Assembly: GCA_022842065.1 (NCBI GenBank)
Contig: JALHQH010000017.1
Span: 1 to 64,000, forward strand
Reading direction: 5' to 3'
DNA length: 64,000 nucleotides
Origin: Caldilineaceae bacterium
GTDB taxonomy: Bacteria; Chloroflexota; Anaerolineae; Caldilineales; Caldilineaceae
Position 1 is the stretch's first letter. Each line of letters begins with the position of its first letter. The position numbers and the translations under genes are program-made. Of this stretch, positions 26,375-37,100 are shown piece after piece. Below the pieces are notes generated by a model that worked only from the letters and a program-made list of their open reading frames with translations, did not search any database and had not been told where the DNA came from.

Positions 26375-27571
26375 ATGCGCATGTTGAAGGTTATTTCTTT
26401 ATTGCTCACCGTGGTTATGCTAATGGCGGCTTGTGTCGCGCCGGCCACCCCAGCGACTGATGCTGGTGAACCCACCGCTGTCGCGGCCGAAGAGGGGGCG
26501 AGTGAAGCTGCGGCGGGTGGTGCCATTAAGCTCGGCTTTATGGGGCCACTGACCGGCGGAGCGGCCTTTATTGGCCAAGAACAGCTCGGTTTTGCCAAGG
26601 CTGCAGTGCAGATCTTCAATGAAGAGACGGGCCTGAATGTCGAACTGGTTGAAGGCGATGATGAGATGAACCCAGATGTCGGCAAGACCGTTGCCGAACG
26701 TTTTGCCGCCGATAGCGAGTTGCTGGTCGTGGTGGGCCCTGCTGGTAGTCAGATCTGTGAATCGACCCAGCCGATCTTTGCCGAGGCTGGGCTAGCGCAC
26801 ATCACGCCATCCTGTACCCGCACTGATCTGACCACACCAGGGACACCGACCTTCTTCCGTCCCATTCCCACCGATGCCGACCAGAGTGTCACGGATGGGG
26901 CCTACATGGTTGACGAGCTTGGTGTGCAGTCTGCCTATTTGCTCGATGATCAATCCTCCTATTCGGTGGGGCTGAATGATGAGTTGGAAGTTGTGTTAAC
27001 TGAGCGTGGTGTGACACAGATCGAACGCTCATCGGTCACCCAAGATGAGACCGATTTCTCCTCGCTGGTGACGACCATTGTTGCGGCGAATCCGGATGTG
27101 GTTTTCTTCCCCAGCCAGATTGAGAATCAGATGGCAACCTTGTCGATCCAATTGCGTGAACAGGGGTATGAAGGGCTCTTCTTCCTGCCTGATGGTGGCT
27201 TTGGTTTGGGGTGGGTTGGTACGGCTGGGGCAGCCGCAGAGGGCACCTATGTCTCCTTCTTCTCGCCCGATCCCAATCTGGTGCCCGAAGCGCAGCCTTA
27301 CAATGAACGCTATGTGGCCGAGACCGGTAATGAATTTGGGGCCTTTGGTGGCGCTGCGGCTTTCACCACTTACATTGGCCTACAAGCGATCAAAGTTTGC
27401 AGCGATGCGGGTGATCTCTCGCGCGCTTGCGTGGTCGAAGCCTTAATCAACATCAACCTGGAGAGTTCGCCCCTTGGTATCCCTGTCGCCTTTGGGGAAG
27501 GCAACCAAATCCAGGGTAGCCGCTTCTTCCTCTTCCAAGTCCAGGACGGTAAGTTTACCCTGTTGCAGTAA
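26375..27571 (+). CDS. livK: Branched-chain amino acid ABC transporter substrate-binding lipoprotein
   Basis: A 398-residue extracytoplasmic binding protein. A signal peptide with lipobox LMAAC puts the lipidated Cys at residue 20. A disordered Ala/Glu linker follows, then a type I periplasmic-binding fold from about 50 (IKLGFMGPLTGGAAFIGQEQ; VGPAGSQICESTQPIFAEAG). AAGGAG precedes the ATG. Downstream come LivH, LivM and LivG homologues in order, so it should deliver branched-chain amino acids, or a related amide or urea-like ligand, to that permease. The stop codon abuts an octamer repeat array that separates it from livH. Confidence 0.9.
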   Translation: MRMLKVISLLLTVVMLMAACVAPATPATDAGEPTAVAAEEGASEAAAGGAIKLGFMGPLTGGAAFIGQEQLGFAKAAVQIFNEETGLNVELVEGDDEMNPDVGKTVAERFAADSELLVVVGPAGSQICESTQPIFAEAGLAHITPSCTRTDLTTPGTPTFFRPIPTDADQSVTDGAYMVDELGVQSAYLLDDQSSYSVGLNDELEVVLTERGVTQIERSSVTQDETDFSSLVTTIVAANPDVVFFPSQIENQMATLSIQLREQGYEGLFFLPDGGFGLGWVGTAGAAAEGTYVSFFSPDPNLVPEAQPYNERYVAETGNEFGAFGGAAAFTTYIGLQAIKVCSDAGDLSRACVVEALININLESSPLGIPVAFGEGNQIQGSRFFLFQVQDGKFTLLQ

Positions 27572-27680
27572 GTAGGTAGATAGGTAAACAAGTAGACAGA
27601 TAGACAGGTAGACAGGTAGTGGCTAACTGATTTACCTGTTTACTGATTTACCGATTTACCTGTCTACCTGTTTACCTACC
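27569..27680. repeat. GTAGACAG-type octamer array with inverted copy, starting on a stop codon
   Basis: Degenerate eight-base units (GTAGACAG, GGTAAACA) start at the TAA stop of livK (27569-27571). They continue to about 27618, and inverted units (TTTACCTG, TCTACCTG, GATTTACC) fill 27629-27680. The RNA could fold back into a long imperfect hairpin between livK and livH. Confidence 0.8.
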
Positions 27681-27694
27681 GCGCAACCTAACCC

Positions 27695-28624
27695 ATGACC
27701 TCATTCTTCGATTTACTTCCTCAAACCCTGATCAATGGCCTTACGCTGGGCAGTGTTTACGCGCTGATCGCGCTGGGCTATTCTATGGTCTATGGCATCC
27801 TTAAGCTGCTCAACTTTGCGCATGGCGATATCTATATGATCGGTGCGTATATGGGTTATGGCGCGCTGTTGCTCTTTTCAACCGAGGAAGCGTTGTTATT
27901 GCCGGCGGCATTGGTGATCTTTCTCATGCTGGTGGTGGCGATGGTCGGTGCCGGGGTGGTGAGTCTGGGGGTAGAACGCTTTGCGTATCGCCCTTTGCGC
28001 CAGGCGTCGCGTATTGCGCCCCTGATCAGTGCGCTGGGCGTCTCATTTATTTTGCAAAATATGGTGCAGATCACAGTCAGCGCGCAGCCATTAAGCTATG
28101 GGGCCGGGGTGTTGATCCCCACCGATGCGGGGATCATGCTTGGTGATCTCAAGATTCATGCTGCCCGCCTGCTGGTGGTCGGTGTCACCCTGGTCCTGAT
28201 GGTGGCATTGAGTTATTTTGTGCAGCGCACCCGTTTGGGGCGCGCCATGCGCGCCGTCTCCATCGACATGGATGCCGCGGCGATGATGGGGGTCGATGTG
28301 AACCGCGTCATCGTGGCGACCTTCTTTATTGGTGCTGCGCTAGCAGGGGCGGGGGGCGTACTGGTGGGGATTGTCTTTTTTAGCGTCCGCCATACGATGG
28401 GCTTCCTGGCTGGGTTAAAAGGGTTTACCGCCGCAGTCATCGGGGGGATTGGTAGCATTCCCGGCGCGGCGCTCGGCGGATTCTTTTTAGGGTTGGTGGA
28501 AGCCTTTGCTGGTGTCTACATTTCGGCTACCTTCAAGGATGCAATTGCCTTTGTCCTGCTGGTGATTGTCTTGCTGGTCCGCCCCAGTGGCCTACTCGGA
28601 CGAGCGCAAGTGCAAAAGGTTTAG
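27695..28624 (+). CDS. livH: Branched-chain amino acid ABC transporter permease LivH
   Basis: A 309-residue inner-membrane permease with about eight helices. Diagnostic stretches are INGLTLGSVYALIALGYSMV at the N-terminus, GILKLLNFAHGDIYMIGAYM, the cytoplasmic RAVSIDMDAAAMMGVDVNRV coupling region that contacts the ATPase, and GLKGFTAAVIGGIGSIPGAA near the end. It forms a heterodimer with LivM. It starts about 120 bases after livK, behind a repeat array, with a weak ribosome binding site. Confidence 0.94.
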   Translation: MTSFFDLLPQTLINGLTLGSVYALIALGYSMVYGILKLLNFAHGDIYMIGAYMGYGALLLFSTEEALLLPAALVIFLMLVVAMVGAGVVSLGVERFAYRPLRQASRIAPLISALGVSFILQNMVQITVSAQPLSYGAGVLIPTDAGIMLGDLKIHAARLLVVGVTLVLMVALSYFVQRTRLGRAMRAVSIDMDAAAMMGVDVNRVIVATFFIGAALAGAGGVLVGIVFFSVRHTMGFLAGLKGFTAAVIGGIGSIPGAALGGFFLGLVEAFAGVYISATFKDAIAFVLLVIVLLVRPSGLLGRAQVQKV

Positions 28625-28634
28625 CGAAAATTTA

Positions 28635-28677
28635 GGGTGCTTAGTTGGTTGAGCTTGTCGAAACCAACTAAGCACCC
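28635..28677. repeat. Perfect 16-base inverted repeat between livH and livM
   Basis: GGGTGCTTAGTTGGTT (28635-28650) pairs with 28662-28677 around the loop GAGCTTGTCGA. AAAATTT tracts flank both arms. The loop resembles the GAGCTTGTCGAA core seen in dispersed bacterial palindromes. It could attenuate transcription between the two permease genes. Confidence 0.8.
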
Positions 28678-28726
28678 AACTAAAATTTGTGACATGATCA
28701 GTCAGATAAAGTGGTGATAGCAACGT

Positions 28727-30241
28727 ATGAGTGAGCAGGGGCAGGGACCACGCATTGGCGTCGATGAGTGGGTTGCACAGGCAGCCGGGCGACGCCGGCA
28801 ACAGGGGGGGCTGTTCGGCCTGCTGAGTCGCGGCTGGCAGGCACTGCCGTTGGGAGTACGCTATGGCTTGCTCCTCCTACTTTTGTTGAGTGCACCCTGG
28901 TGGACTGGGCAACCGTGGTTGCTCGCACAATTTGGCATTACCGACAATGCCTTTGTCCTGCGCATCCTGGCCCGCTTTCTCAACTTTGCCATGTTGGCGA
29001 TTGGGCTCAATGTGGTGGTCGGCTATGCTGGATTGTTAGATCTGGGCTATATTGCCTTCTTCGGGCTTGCCGGCTATGGTTATGCTTACCTTGCCTCGGA
29101 TTTTGTGACATTAGGCGGCGTGCTGCCCAATGGGATCCACTTGCCGACCGTGATCAATCTACCCCTCATTATCGGGCTGACGGCGTTGATTGGCTGGGTG
29201 CTTGGCTCAGCTTCGTTACGCCTGGTGGGGGATTACCTCGCGATTGTTACCTTGGGGTTCGGTCAAATCTTTCTGCAACTGGCCTTGACCGCAACCCGCG
29301 TCCAATTGCCCTGGCTGGAACGCCCCGTGGATCTGACGCGTGGACCGAATGGGATCAATGGCCTTGATCCGCTCAGCTTTTTTGGCTTTACCATCAACAA
29401 CACCACCGCGTATTTTTACTGTTTTGCCATCCTTTTGATCTTGCTCTATGTCGGGGTTGATCATCTTAACCGCTCGCGGATTGGCCGGGCGTGGCGGGCC
29501 ATGCGCGAGGACGAACTTGCGGCGGAAGTCATGGGAATTCCCACCCGTCGCCTCAAGCTGCTGGCCTTTGCGCTGGGGGCAGGGATTGCAGCGCTGGCTG
29601 GGGTAACCGACGCCGCTTGGCAAGGCAGTGTCGTCCCCAATCCGCGTTATAGTGTGACCACTCTGGTCAATCTCTATGCCATGGTGGTATTAGGTGGGGT
29701 GGGGAGCCTGCCGGGGGTGGTGTTGGGTGCCTTTATTTTTACGGTGTTGCCGGAAGCATTACGGAGCATTCAACTGGCTGGTTGGCTTTTTTACGGCGTC
29801 GGTCTGCTGGGCCTGTTGCTTTGGTTACGCCCGTGGTCGCGCTTTCTATTGGTCGTCGGTGGGGTAATCGGGGCGGGGTTGCTGCTGGATACCGCCGTCA
29901 ATTTGTTCCTCCCCGGCTTTGACCGCGCAAGCTTACCACCGGGTTCTTTGCTCAATGAACTGATCCGCCGCTGGTTGGTGATTCCGGCGGATTTTACGTT
30001 GCTGGGTAACCTTGTGACCGGGAGCGCGCTTCTTTTGCTTTTACTTACCCTGCTAACGAAGGGGCGCATTCAGTGGTGGCTGCTAGGGGTGACGATCTAT
30101 GCCTTTGCCTTTGCCTGGGAGACGCGACTATCACTAGAACCGGCCGCCACCCGGATCTTGATCGTAGGGGCGACCTTGGTTGTGCTCATGGTCGTACGGC
30201 CCCAGGGCTTGCTTGGTCGGGCGGAAGTAAAGGTGGTCTAA
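28727..30241 (+). CDS. livM: Branched-chain amino acid ABC transporter permease LivM, long form
   Basis: A 504-residue permease, clearly longer than the usual 300-420. After a soluble N-terminus of ~45 residues come the LivM core (about 70-345) with GLNVVVGYAGLLDLGYIAFF, SLRLVGDYLAIVTLGFGQIF and the coupling helix RAWRAMREDELAAEVMGIPT. VVLGGVGSLPGVVLGAFIFT closes the core. An extra C-terminal region of ~150 residues adds about four more hydrophobic helices and ends RPQGLLGRAEVKVV, the typical LivM ending. The insertion therefore lies between the last core helix and the tail. Its stop codon shares a base with the livG start (TAATG). Confidence 0.92.
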   Translation: MSEQGQGPRIGVDEWVAQAAGRRRQQGGLFGLLSRGWQALPLGVRYGLLLLLLLSAPWWTGQPWLLAQFGITDNAFVLRILARFLNFAMLAIGLNVVVGYAGLLDLGYIAFFGLAGYGYAYLASDFVTLGGVLPNGIHLPTVINLPLIIGLTALIGWVLGSASLRLVGDYLAIVTLGFGQIFLQLALTATRVQLPWLERPVDLTRGPNGINGLDPLSFFGFTINNTTAYFYCFAILLILLYVGVDHLNRSRIGRAWRAMREDELAAEVMGIPTRRLKLLAFALGAGIAALAGVTDAAWQGSVVPNPRYSVTTLVNLYAMVVLGGVGSLPGVVLGAFIFTVLPEALRSIQLAGWLFYGVGLLGLLLWLRPWSRFLLVVGGVIGAGLLLDTAVNLFLPGFDRASLPPGSLLNELIRRWLVIPADFTLLGNLVTGSALLLLLLTLLTKGRIQWWLLGVTIYAFAFAWETRLSLEPAATRILIVGATLVVLMVVRPQGLLGRAEVKVV

Positions 30242-31026
30242 TGTTAGCGGTGCAGAATCTCTACCTGAACTTTGGTGGTTTGCAGGTGCTCAGTGACCTC
30301 TCGTTTGCGGTGCAGGAACAGGAAGTTGTCGCGATCATCGGGCCTAATGGCGCGGGTAAATCAACCACGCTTAATGTGCTCACCGGCATCAATCGGCCTA
30401 CCCAAGGCGATGTGCGCTTTGCCGGCCACTCTTTGATTGGCTTGACACCCCATGCGATTACCGGATTGGGTATGGCGCGTACTTTCCAGAGTCTGCGCGT
30501 CTTTCTCAACATGAGTGTTATCGAAAATGTGATGGCCGCGGCTTACTGTCATACCCACGTGGGGCTGTTGCCGACCGTGCTGCGGACCAAGGCCTGGCGC
30601 CGCGAGGAAGCGCGCATCCGTGCCCTGGCCGAAGAGAAGCTGGCGTTCTTTGGCAACCGCCTCCAAGGTTATCGCTATGATCAACCTGCCTACAGTCTCT
30701 CCTATGCCAACCGGCGGCGGCTGGAGATTGCGCGTGCAATGGCAACCGGTGCACATCTGTTGCTGCTTGATGAACCGGCCGCGGGGATGAATCCGCACGA
30801 ATCAGCCGAGATTACCGAGTTGATTGGACAGTTGCGCACCACCGCCGGTTATACCATTGTGCTCATCGAACATGATATGAGTGTCGTCGGCGGCATTGCG
30901 GACCGCGTCATCGTGCTTGATTATGGCCAGAAGATCGCCGAAGGCAGTTTTCAGGAGGTCACTAACAATGCGCGCGTGATTGAAGCTTATTTAGGACGAC
31001 GGACAATGGACAACCATGGTCGCTAA
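30241..31026 (+). CDS. livG: Branched-chain amino acid ABC transporter ATP-binding protein LivG
   Basis: A 261-residue ABC ATPase that starts at the ATG overlapping the livM stop. Walker A is GPNGAGKST. The signature is the variant LSYANRRRLEIARAMA, Walker B is LLLLDEPAAGMNP, and the H-loop is IEHDM. LivG-specific AYCHTHVGLLPTVLRTKAWR fills the helical insert. The family normally ends near EAYLG; the extra last residues (RRTMDNHGR) come from a GGACGAC/GGACAAT repeat that has run into the gene's 3' end. The second ATPase of the system, LivF, is not encoded next to it. Confidence 0.94.
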   Translation: MLAVQNLYLNFGGLQVLSDLSFAVQEQEVVAIIGPNGAGKSTTLNVLTGINRPTQGDVRFAGHSLIGLTPHAITGLGMARTFQSLRVFLNMSVIENVMAAAYCHTHVGLLPTVLRTKAWRREEARIRALAEEKLAFFGNRLQGYRYDQPAYSLSYANRRRLEIARAMATGAHLLLLDEPAAGMNPHESAEITELIGQLRTTAGYTIVLIEHDMSVVGGIADRVIVLDYGQKIAEGSFQEVTNNARVIEAYLGRRTMDNHGR

Positions 31027-31082
31027 TCAAGGCGGCCTGTTATCCATCGTCCGTCAACTGGCACTCGTCAACGGACACCCGT
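30994..31082. repeat. GGACGAC/GGACAAT heptamer-type repeat overlapping the end of livG, with inverted copy
   Basis: GACGGACAATGGACAA (30998-31013), inside the last livG codons, is inverted with two changes at 31040-31055. More inverted GTCCGTC-type units continue to about 31082. This is the same design as the other arrays but it has entered coding sequence. Confidence 0.7.
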
Positions 31083-31113
31083 CAACTGGCGTCCGTTCCC
31101 TATCCTCTGCCGG

Positions 31114-34100
31114 CTATCGTCCGACTAACGGTAAGTAAACCTTTTTGCGGTCCACACCAGTGGGACCAGAGACGATGACAATGGCACTGTCGCTGACAGT
31201 CGCCTTGAAGTTTAACAATCCCATGGCTTCCACCGTTACCACATATGCTACGGCATCGTTATCCGCTTTTGTCGCGGTCCACAGCAAGATACAACGATGT
31301 TCTTGCCCTGCGGCAATCGTAAGTGGTGCCGCACAGGTTGTCTGTACTTGTGCGCTAATGGCATTTGCTAGCTGTGCCGCCCCTTGCAGGTTGAGAATTT
31401 GGGCCGCAATATGGCCGACATTGGTGATGGTGATCTGATAGGTGACTACTGTCCCTGGGATCACATGGGGCGGCCCCAAACGGAGGACATCGACTTCCAG
31501 TTGTGGTAAGGCCGAAAGCGCGACCGTTAGTGCTTGTGTCTCGGTGACGACGGCACCCATTGGTGATTGGGCCGTCACCGTTGCGCTGTGCTGTAGCGGG
31601 CCAGGCAGATCGACCTCGTTTACAATGTATTGGGTAACTTGCGTGACGACCGCACCCGGTGCCAATGGTGTTGGCTGCGCCAGTAAGGCCCCAAGGCGAC
31701 TATCCGCCAGTTGGGTGGTCAGCGTGACATCACCTGTATTCATAATCCGATAGGTATAGGTGATCATTTCCCCCACCTCTACCTTTGCGCGATCCGCCCA
31801 GGCCGCAAAGACCAAGGCCGGGATATCATTGTCGGCCACCGTTACCGTCACTGGCTGCATCGGGATGTTATCGTAATCACGATCGGTGCTCGTCGTTTGG
31901 GCTGTTAGCTGACAGCTTTGTGGGCCATCATCGATCTGATCATCGACCGCTTTCAGTGTGGCCGTGATCCCCGCCCGCCAATTGTTACCGTCCAGCACCA
32001 CAGTAGCCGGGACCAGGCATTCGGACGTATCATTGACACTAAAGCTGACTAAAACCGGTGCCACCGGCTCGCTGCCCAGGCGGATGGTCAGAGGGAGTTC
32101 TGCTGCCGGCTCCTGGATTACCGATGTGGTGGAGCTGATGAACACGGCAATGCGGTCATCGTCGCGTACCGTTGCGGTGATGTCGGCAACTGGGAAATCA
32201 GCATAGACCGAATCGGTGCTAGTCGCTCTGGTTTCTACCTGGCAGGGTTGATCGCCGTCTGCTTGGTAGTCATCCACCGCGGTAACCGTCGTTGGCACCC
32301 CTTGTCGCCAATTTTGGGCCGTTAAGGTCACCGTCGGCACCACCGCACACTCGCCGGCATCACTGCTGGAGAGGTTGATGGTCACATCGGCAATCGGCTC
32401 ACTCGTCAGCGCCACCGTAAAGCTTGCTGTCCCTGCCAGCTCATCCACTGTAAGAGTGGTTGTGCTGAGGGTGATCCCAGCCACATCGTCATCCAACACG
32501 GTCGCCGTGACATCCGCAAGCCCCTGGTTGTGATAGTTGAGATCAGCGCTATTGACCGTCGTCTGGACGGTGCAGGCCTGGCTGCCATCCATGACATCGT
32601 CGTTGACCACAGTGAGGGCAACCGCAACCCCCGCGCGCCAGGTCAACTTATCTAATGTCACTGCGGCTGGCAGCGTACATTCACTGGCATCGCTGCTGAC
32701 CAGATCAACAATCACAGGCGCAGTCGGCTCACTGTTGAGGGTAATCGTGAAGAAGGCGACCCCACTTGGTTCGGTAAGGGTGAGTGCCGTACGGTCAAGC
32801 GCGATCCCGGCCAGATCTTCATCGCGTACGGCCACCTCCACATCGGCAAGAGCCATGCCGTTATAGCCGGAATCGCTGCTAGTCGCGCTGGTCTGTAGCG
32901 TACAGGGCAAGGTGCCGTCAGCGACATCATCGTTGACCGCGCTGACCAACACAGCGATGCCGTTGGCCCAGTTGGTGGCGTTGAGCACAACCGCAGTGGG
33001 CGCGCTGCATTCACTGCTGTCGCTGCTCGTTAGATTGATCGTCACTGGCGCGATCGGTTCGCTGGTTAGGGTGACCGTAAAGGTGGCGCTTTCACTCGGC
33101 TCGCTAACGGTTAGGTCCGTTGACGAGACAATGATGCCGGCGGTGTCACTGTCATCTTCGACGGTGACCGCTACATCGGCGGCGGCAATGCCGGCATAGT
33201 TTTTGTCAACACTGCTGACGATCGTCTGCACGCCACAGGCCTGCGCGTCGTCGTCGATGGCATCATTCAGCGCGGCGACGGCAACGGCCACCCCCCGCGC
33301 CCAATTGTTCGCATCAAGGGCAACACTATTTGGTGCGCTACACTCAGTAAAGTCGGTGCTAACTAAGTTTACCGTCACGGTTGCGGTTGGTTCACTGGTC
33401 AGCGTGATCGTAAAGAATGTAATGCCATCCGGCTCATGCGTGGTCAGGTTCGTTGGTGCGACGCGCACACCGGCCTGATCATCGTCGTCTACGGTCACCG
33501 CCACATCGCCAATGGCCACGGCCGCATATTTGGCATCAGTGCTGCTGGTGGTCGCCTGTAAGAGACATGGACGCGTATTATCTTTGATGGCATCATCGAC
33601 TGCCGTCACGGGGATGCCGACGCCGGTGCGCCACTGGGCCGGTGCAATGGTAACACTGGCCGGTGCGGTGCATTCACTCAGATCATTACTAAAGAGATTA
33701 ACCGTGACTGTGGCCGTCGGTTCGCTGGTCAGGGCGACGGTAAAGATGGCGCTATGATTAGGTTCGCTAACGCGCAACACCCGGGGGCTAACCAGGGTCC
33801 CGGCGCTGTCATTGTCGCGGACCGTAATGGCAAATGGGTTGACCACAAGCGCCTGATAATTACTGTCGCTGCTGGAGACTGTCGATTCGATCGGGCAGGT
33901 GCGGTCGTCATCATCAATATCGTCATCCACGGCGGCGATGGTGGCCCCAACGCCGCTTTTCCAATTATTGGCGTTAAGGACAACTTGTGCCAATGTACTG
34001 CACTCATCGGGCGCGGCACTTTGCAATGTTACTGTCACCGGGGCGGTGGGTCGGCTGCTGAGTTTGAGCACCATCACGGTGCTGCTATTGGGTTCCGTCA

Positions 34101-37100
34101 CGACCGGATTCGTGGCACTGACCAGCACAGCCGCATAGTCATCATCCTCTACGGTTACCAGGGGGTCGGCAATGGCAATGGCGTTGTAGTTGGCGTCGCT
34201 GCTTGTCGCGCTGGTCGTAATGGCACAACTTTGCGCCCCATCGATAAAGTCGTCATTGACGCCGGTAACGGTCACGCGTATGCCCTGCTGCCAGTTGGTT
34301 GCATTGAGCACAACGCTGGTGGGGACCGTACACTCGCCACTATCCGCGCTGGCCAGGCTAATGGTCACGGGGAAGAGCGGTTGACTGTCTAAGGTAACCG
34401 TAAAGCTGGCGGTAGTGTTGGGCTCGCGCACGGTAAGCACACTTGGCGTAACCTTGACCCCAGCCTGATCGCTGTCATCCTGCACCGTGACTGCCACATC
34501 GGCGGCGGCAATTTCATTATACTTGGCGTCGCTGCTGGTGACCGCAGTCTGTACCAGACAAAGTTGATTGCCATCATCAATGCGATCATCAAGCGCGGTC
34601 ACCAGCACCGAGACCAGAACATTCCAGTTACTCTCGTCCAGCACAATGCTAGGCGGGACGGTACATTCACTGCTGTCACTAACGGTAAAGGCCACGGTCA
34701 CTGGTGCAGTCGGCTCACTGTCTAGTGAAATGCCAAAGGTTTTTGTCCCATTCGGCTCAGCCGTCGTCAGGCTGGTTGGGCTGACCGCGACACCGGCCGT
34801 ATCATCATCCTGTACGGTAACATCCAGATTGCTCATGGCGCGGCCATTGTAGTTGGGATCGCTACTCTGCACCTGGGTCTGAATCAGGCAGGGTTGATCC
34901 TCATCGTCAATCTGGTCATCAATGGCGCTGACCTCGACGCCGATGCCCTCGGCCCAATTGTTCTCGTCTAGATTAACCGTGGCCGGCGCACTACATTCGC
35001 CTGGATCGCTGCTGGTTAGCAGGACAGTAACGGTGGCCGTTGGTTGGCTCGTGAGGGTGATGGTAAAAGATTTGCGCTGGGCCGGCTCGCTGATCGTGAG
35101 GGCACCGGGGGTCATCCCAATCCCGGCTACATCATCACTATGAACGGTGACGCTCACCGTGGCTAGCGCAATGCCGTCATAAAGTGGATCGGTGCTGGTT
35201 GCGGTTAATCCAATCAAGCATGACTGATCGCCATCTACCACAAAGTCATCAATGGCGCGCACGTTGATGCCAACGCCACGCCAATTGCCGGCGTTAAGTT
35301 GGATCGTGGTGGGCAAGCTGCATTCGCTGGTATTACTATTGCTCAGTGTGATATTGACTGGCGCCACTGGCTGACTCTGCAACGTCAGCGTAAAGGTCGC
35401 ATTACTACTCGGCTCACTGACTTCAATGGCCGTCGGCGCGACCGCTGCACCGGCCGTGTCATCATCGAGAATAGTGGCCGTGGCCGTGCCATTTGCGACC
35501 GTCGCATTGATCGCACTCTTAAGCGTCAGTCCAAATGTTTCATCCGTTTCGTCAATAAAGTCGCCGGTGATCGGAATGAAGATAGCTGCATCAAGATCCC
35601 CTGGATAGATGATTAAACTCGTGTTGCGTGAATTATAATCAGCCGGGCTAAGTGCCGTTCCATTGCTTGTGGCATAGTCAACGACAATCTGCTTGCGTGT
35701 CGCTTTGTTCAGGGTGACGGTAAATCGCGCCCATTGATCCGCTTCGTCAACGTTAACTGCGCTGATGCTTACGGTGGGTAGGGCGACAACCTCAAACGCA
35801 GCAGATGTTGTATTACTGCTGGTCACATGGCCATATTCTACCGTATTAGTGACCGTCTCCGCAGGACCACCCGTGTGAGTAACCATAAAACGATAGGTGA
35901 TGGCTTGACCAGCCGCAACGTCACCGGCCCAGGTGACCTGCGGACTGCTCATTTGCGCGGTCGCACCCGTTGGTTGTTGGATCCAGTGGGCAAAGCTGAC
36001 ATTGGTGGGCAATGTATTGGTAAGCTGCGCGGCATAGGCAAAGGCATTACCGCTGTTGCTCAGGACAATCGTGTAGGTCACTGTTTCGCCATACTCAATC
36101 TGTGCCGGCGCGGTGGCAATTGTCATGGTCAGTTGCGCCGTGTGGGGTGATTCATGGGCACCCATATCAATTGTCGCCCCTTGGCGCCGGCTTGCGCCGC
36201 CCAGCGCTTGGGTGGTCGGGTTTTGGGTCAGATCGCCGCCATCCGCGGCCGGCGAAAGCGAGGAAAGGGTATAGTCGCCGCCTATGATAGGGGCAGCTGA
36301 CGCTACGAGGGGGGCCGTAAAGAGCGGATCACTGCTCAGGTTATTGCCGTCATTCTCACCAAATGTGCTGTTCCAGGTGGTGCCGGTAAAAGCATTTTTG
36401 ATCAGGCTATGATGGATGCGCAGTTCACTAGAGCTGTTACTCACATCCGTCGATGTGTTGCTCATGTTGTTCCACACGATCGAATTGCTCATGATCACGT
36501 TGGCCAGCGAATTGGCAATGCCGCCACCAGTGAAGACCGCGCGATTGCCGGTGATGGTGACATTGATCAGCTGCATCGGGTTGGTGACGCGATCGTTGTA
36601 GATGGCCCCGCCACGACTGGCACTGTAATTGCCACTAATCAGCGTATTGATAAAGGTTGGGCTACCACCGCGGGTATAGATGCCGCCGCCGGCAGTTTTG
36701 GTGCGATTGGCCTGGATAATGACATTGGTCACGCTGGGGCTGCTGTTAATGGTGGCTAGACCGCCCCCATAATTTTCAGAATTATTGCCGAGGATCGAGA
36801 GATTGATTAACGTTGGGCTGCTGTTTTCAATAATCAGGCCCCCACCACAGCCAGGACCACAGAGATTGGCGATGGTGCCATCCGCTTTGCCGCCCGTGAT
36901 GACAAACCCATCCAGCACCGCGCTGCTATCCACGGCACCGGCACTGACAACGTGATAAGCGTTCGGGTTAATGATGGTGATGGGGTTGGTGATCACACCA
37001 CTACTGTTTTTGTCTGGATCGTTCTGCGAGAGATCACCACTTAGGATCGCCAGGTTGGCCTGCCAGTTACGTTCATCACGCGCCGTTTCTGTACCCGCAA

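Noticed and set aside
30073..30240. Earlier start for livG
   Set aside because: It overlaps the livM coding region out of frame; the ATG overlapping the livM stop fits the family.
33754..34392. Plus-strand ORFs opposite the giant surface genes (also at 41313-42158, 44478-44975 and elsewhere)
   Set aside because: They mirror the repeated coding sequence of the minus-strand genes and have no family features.
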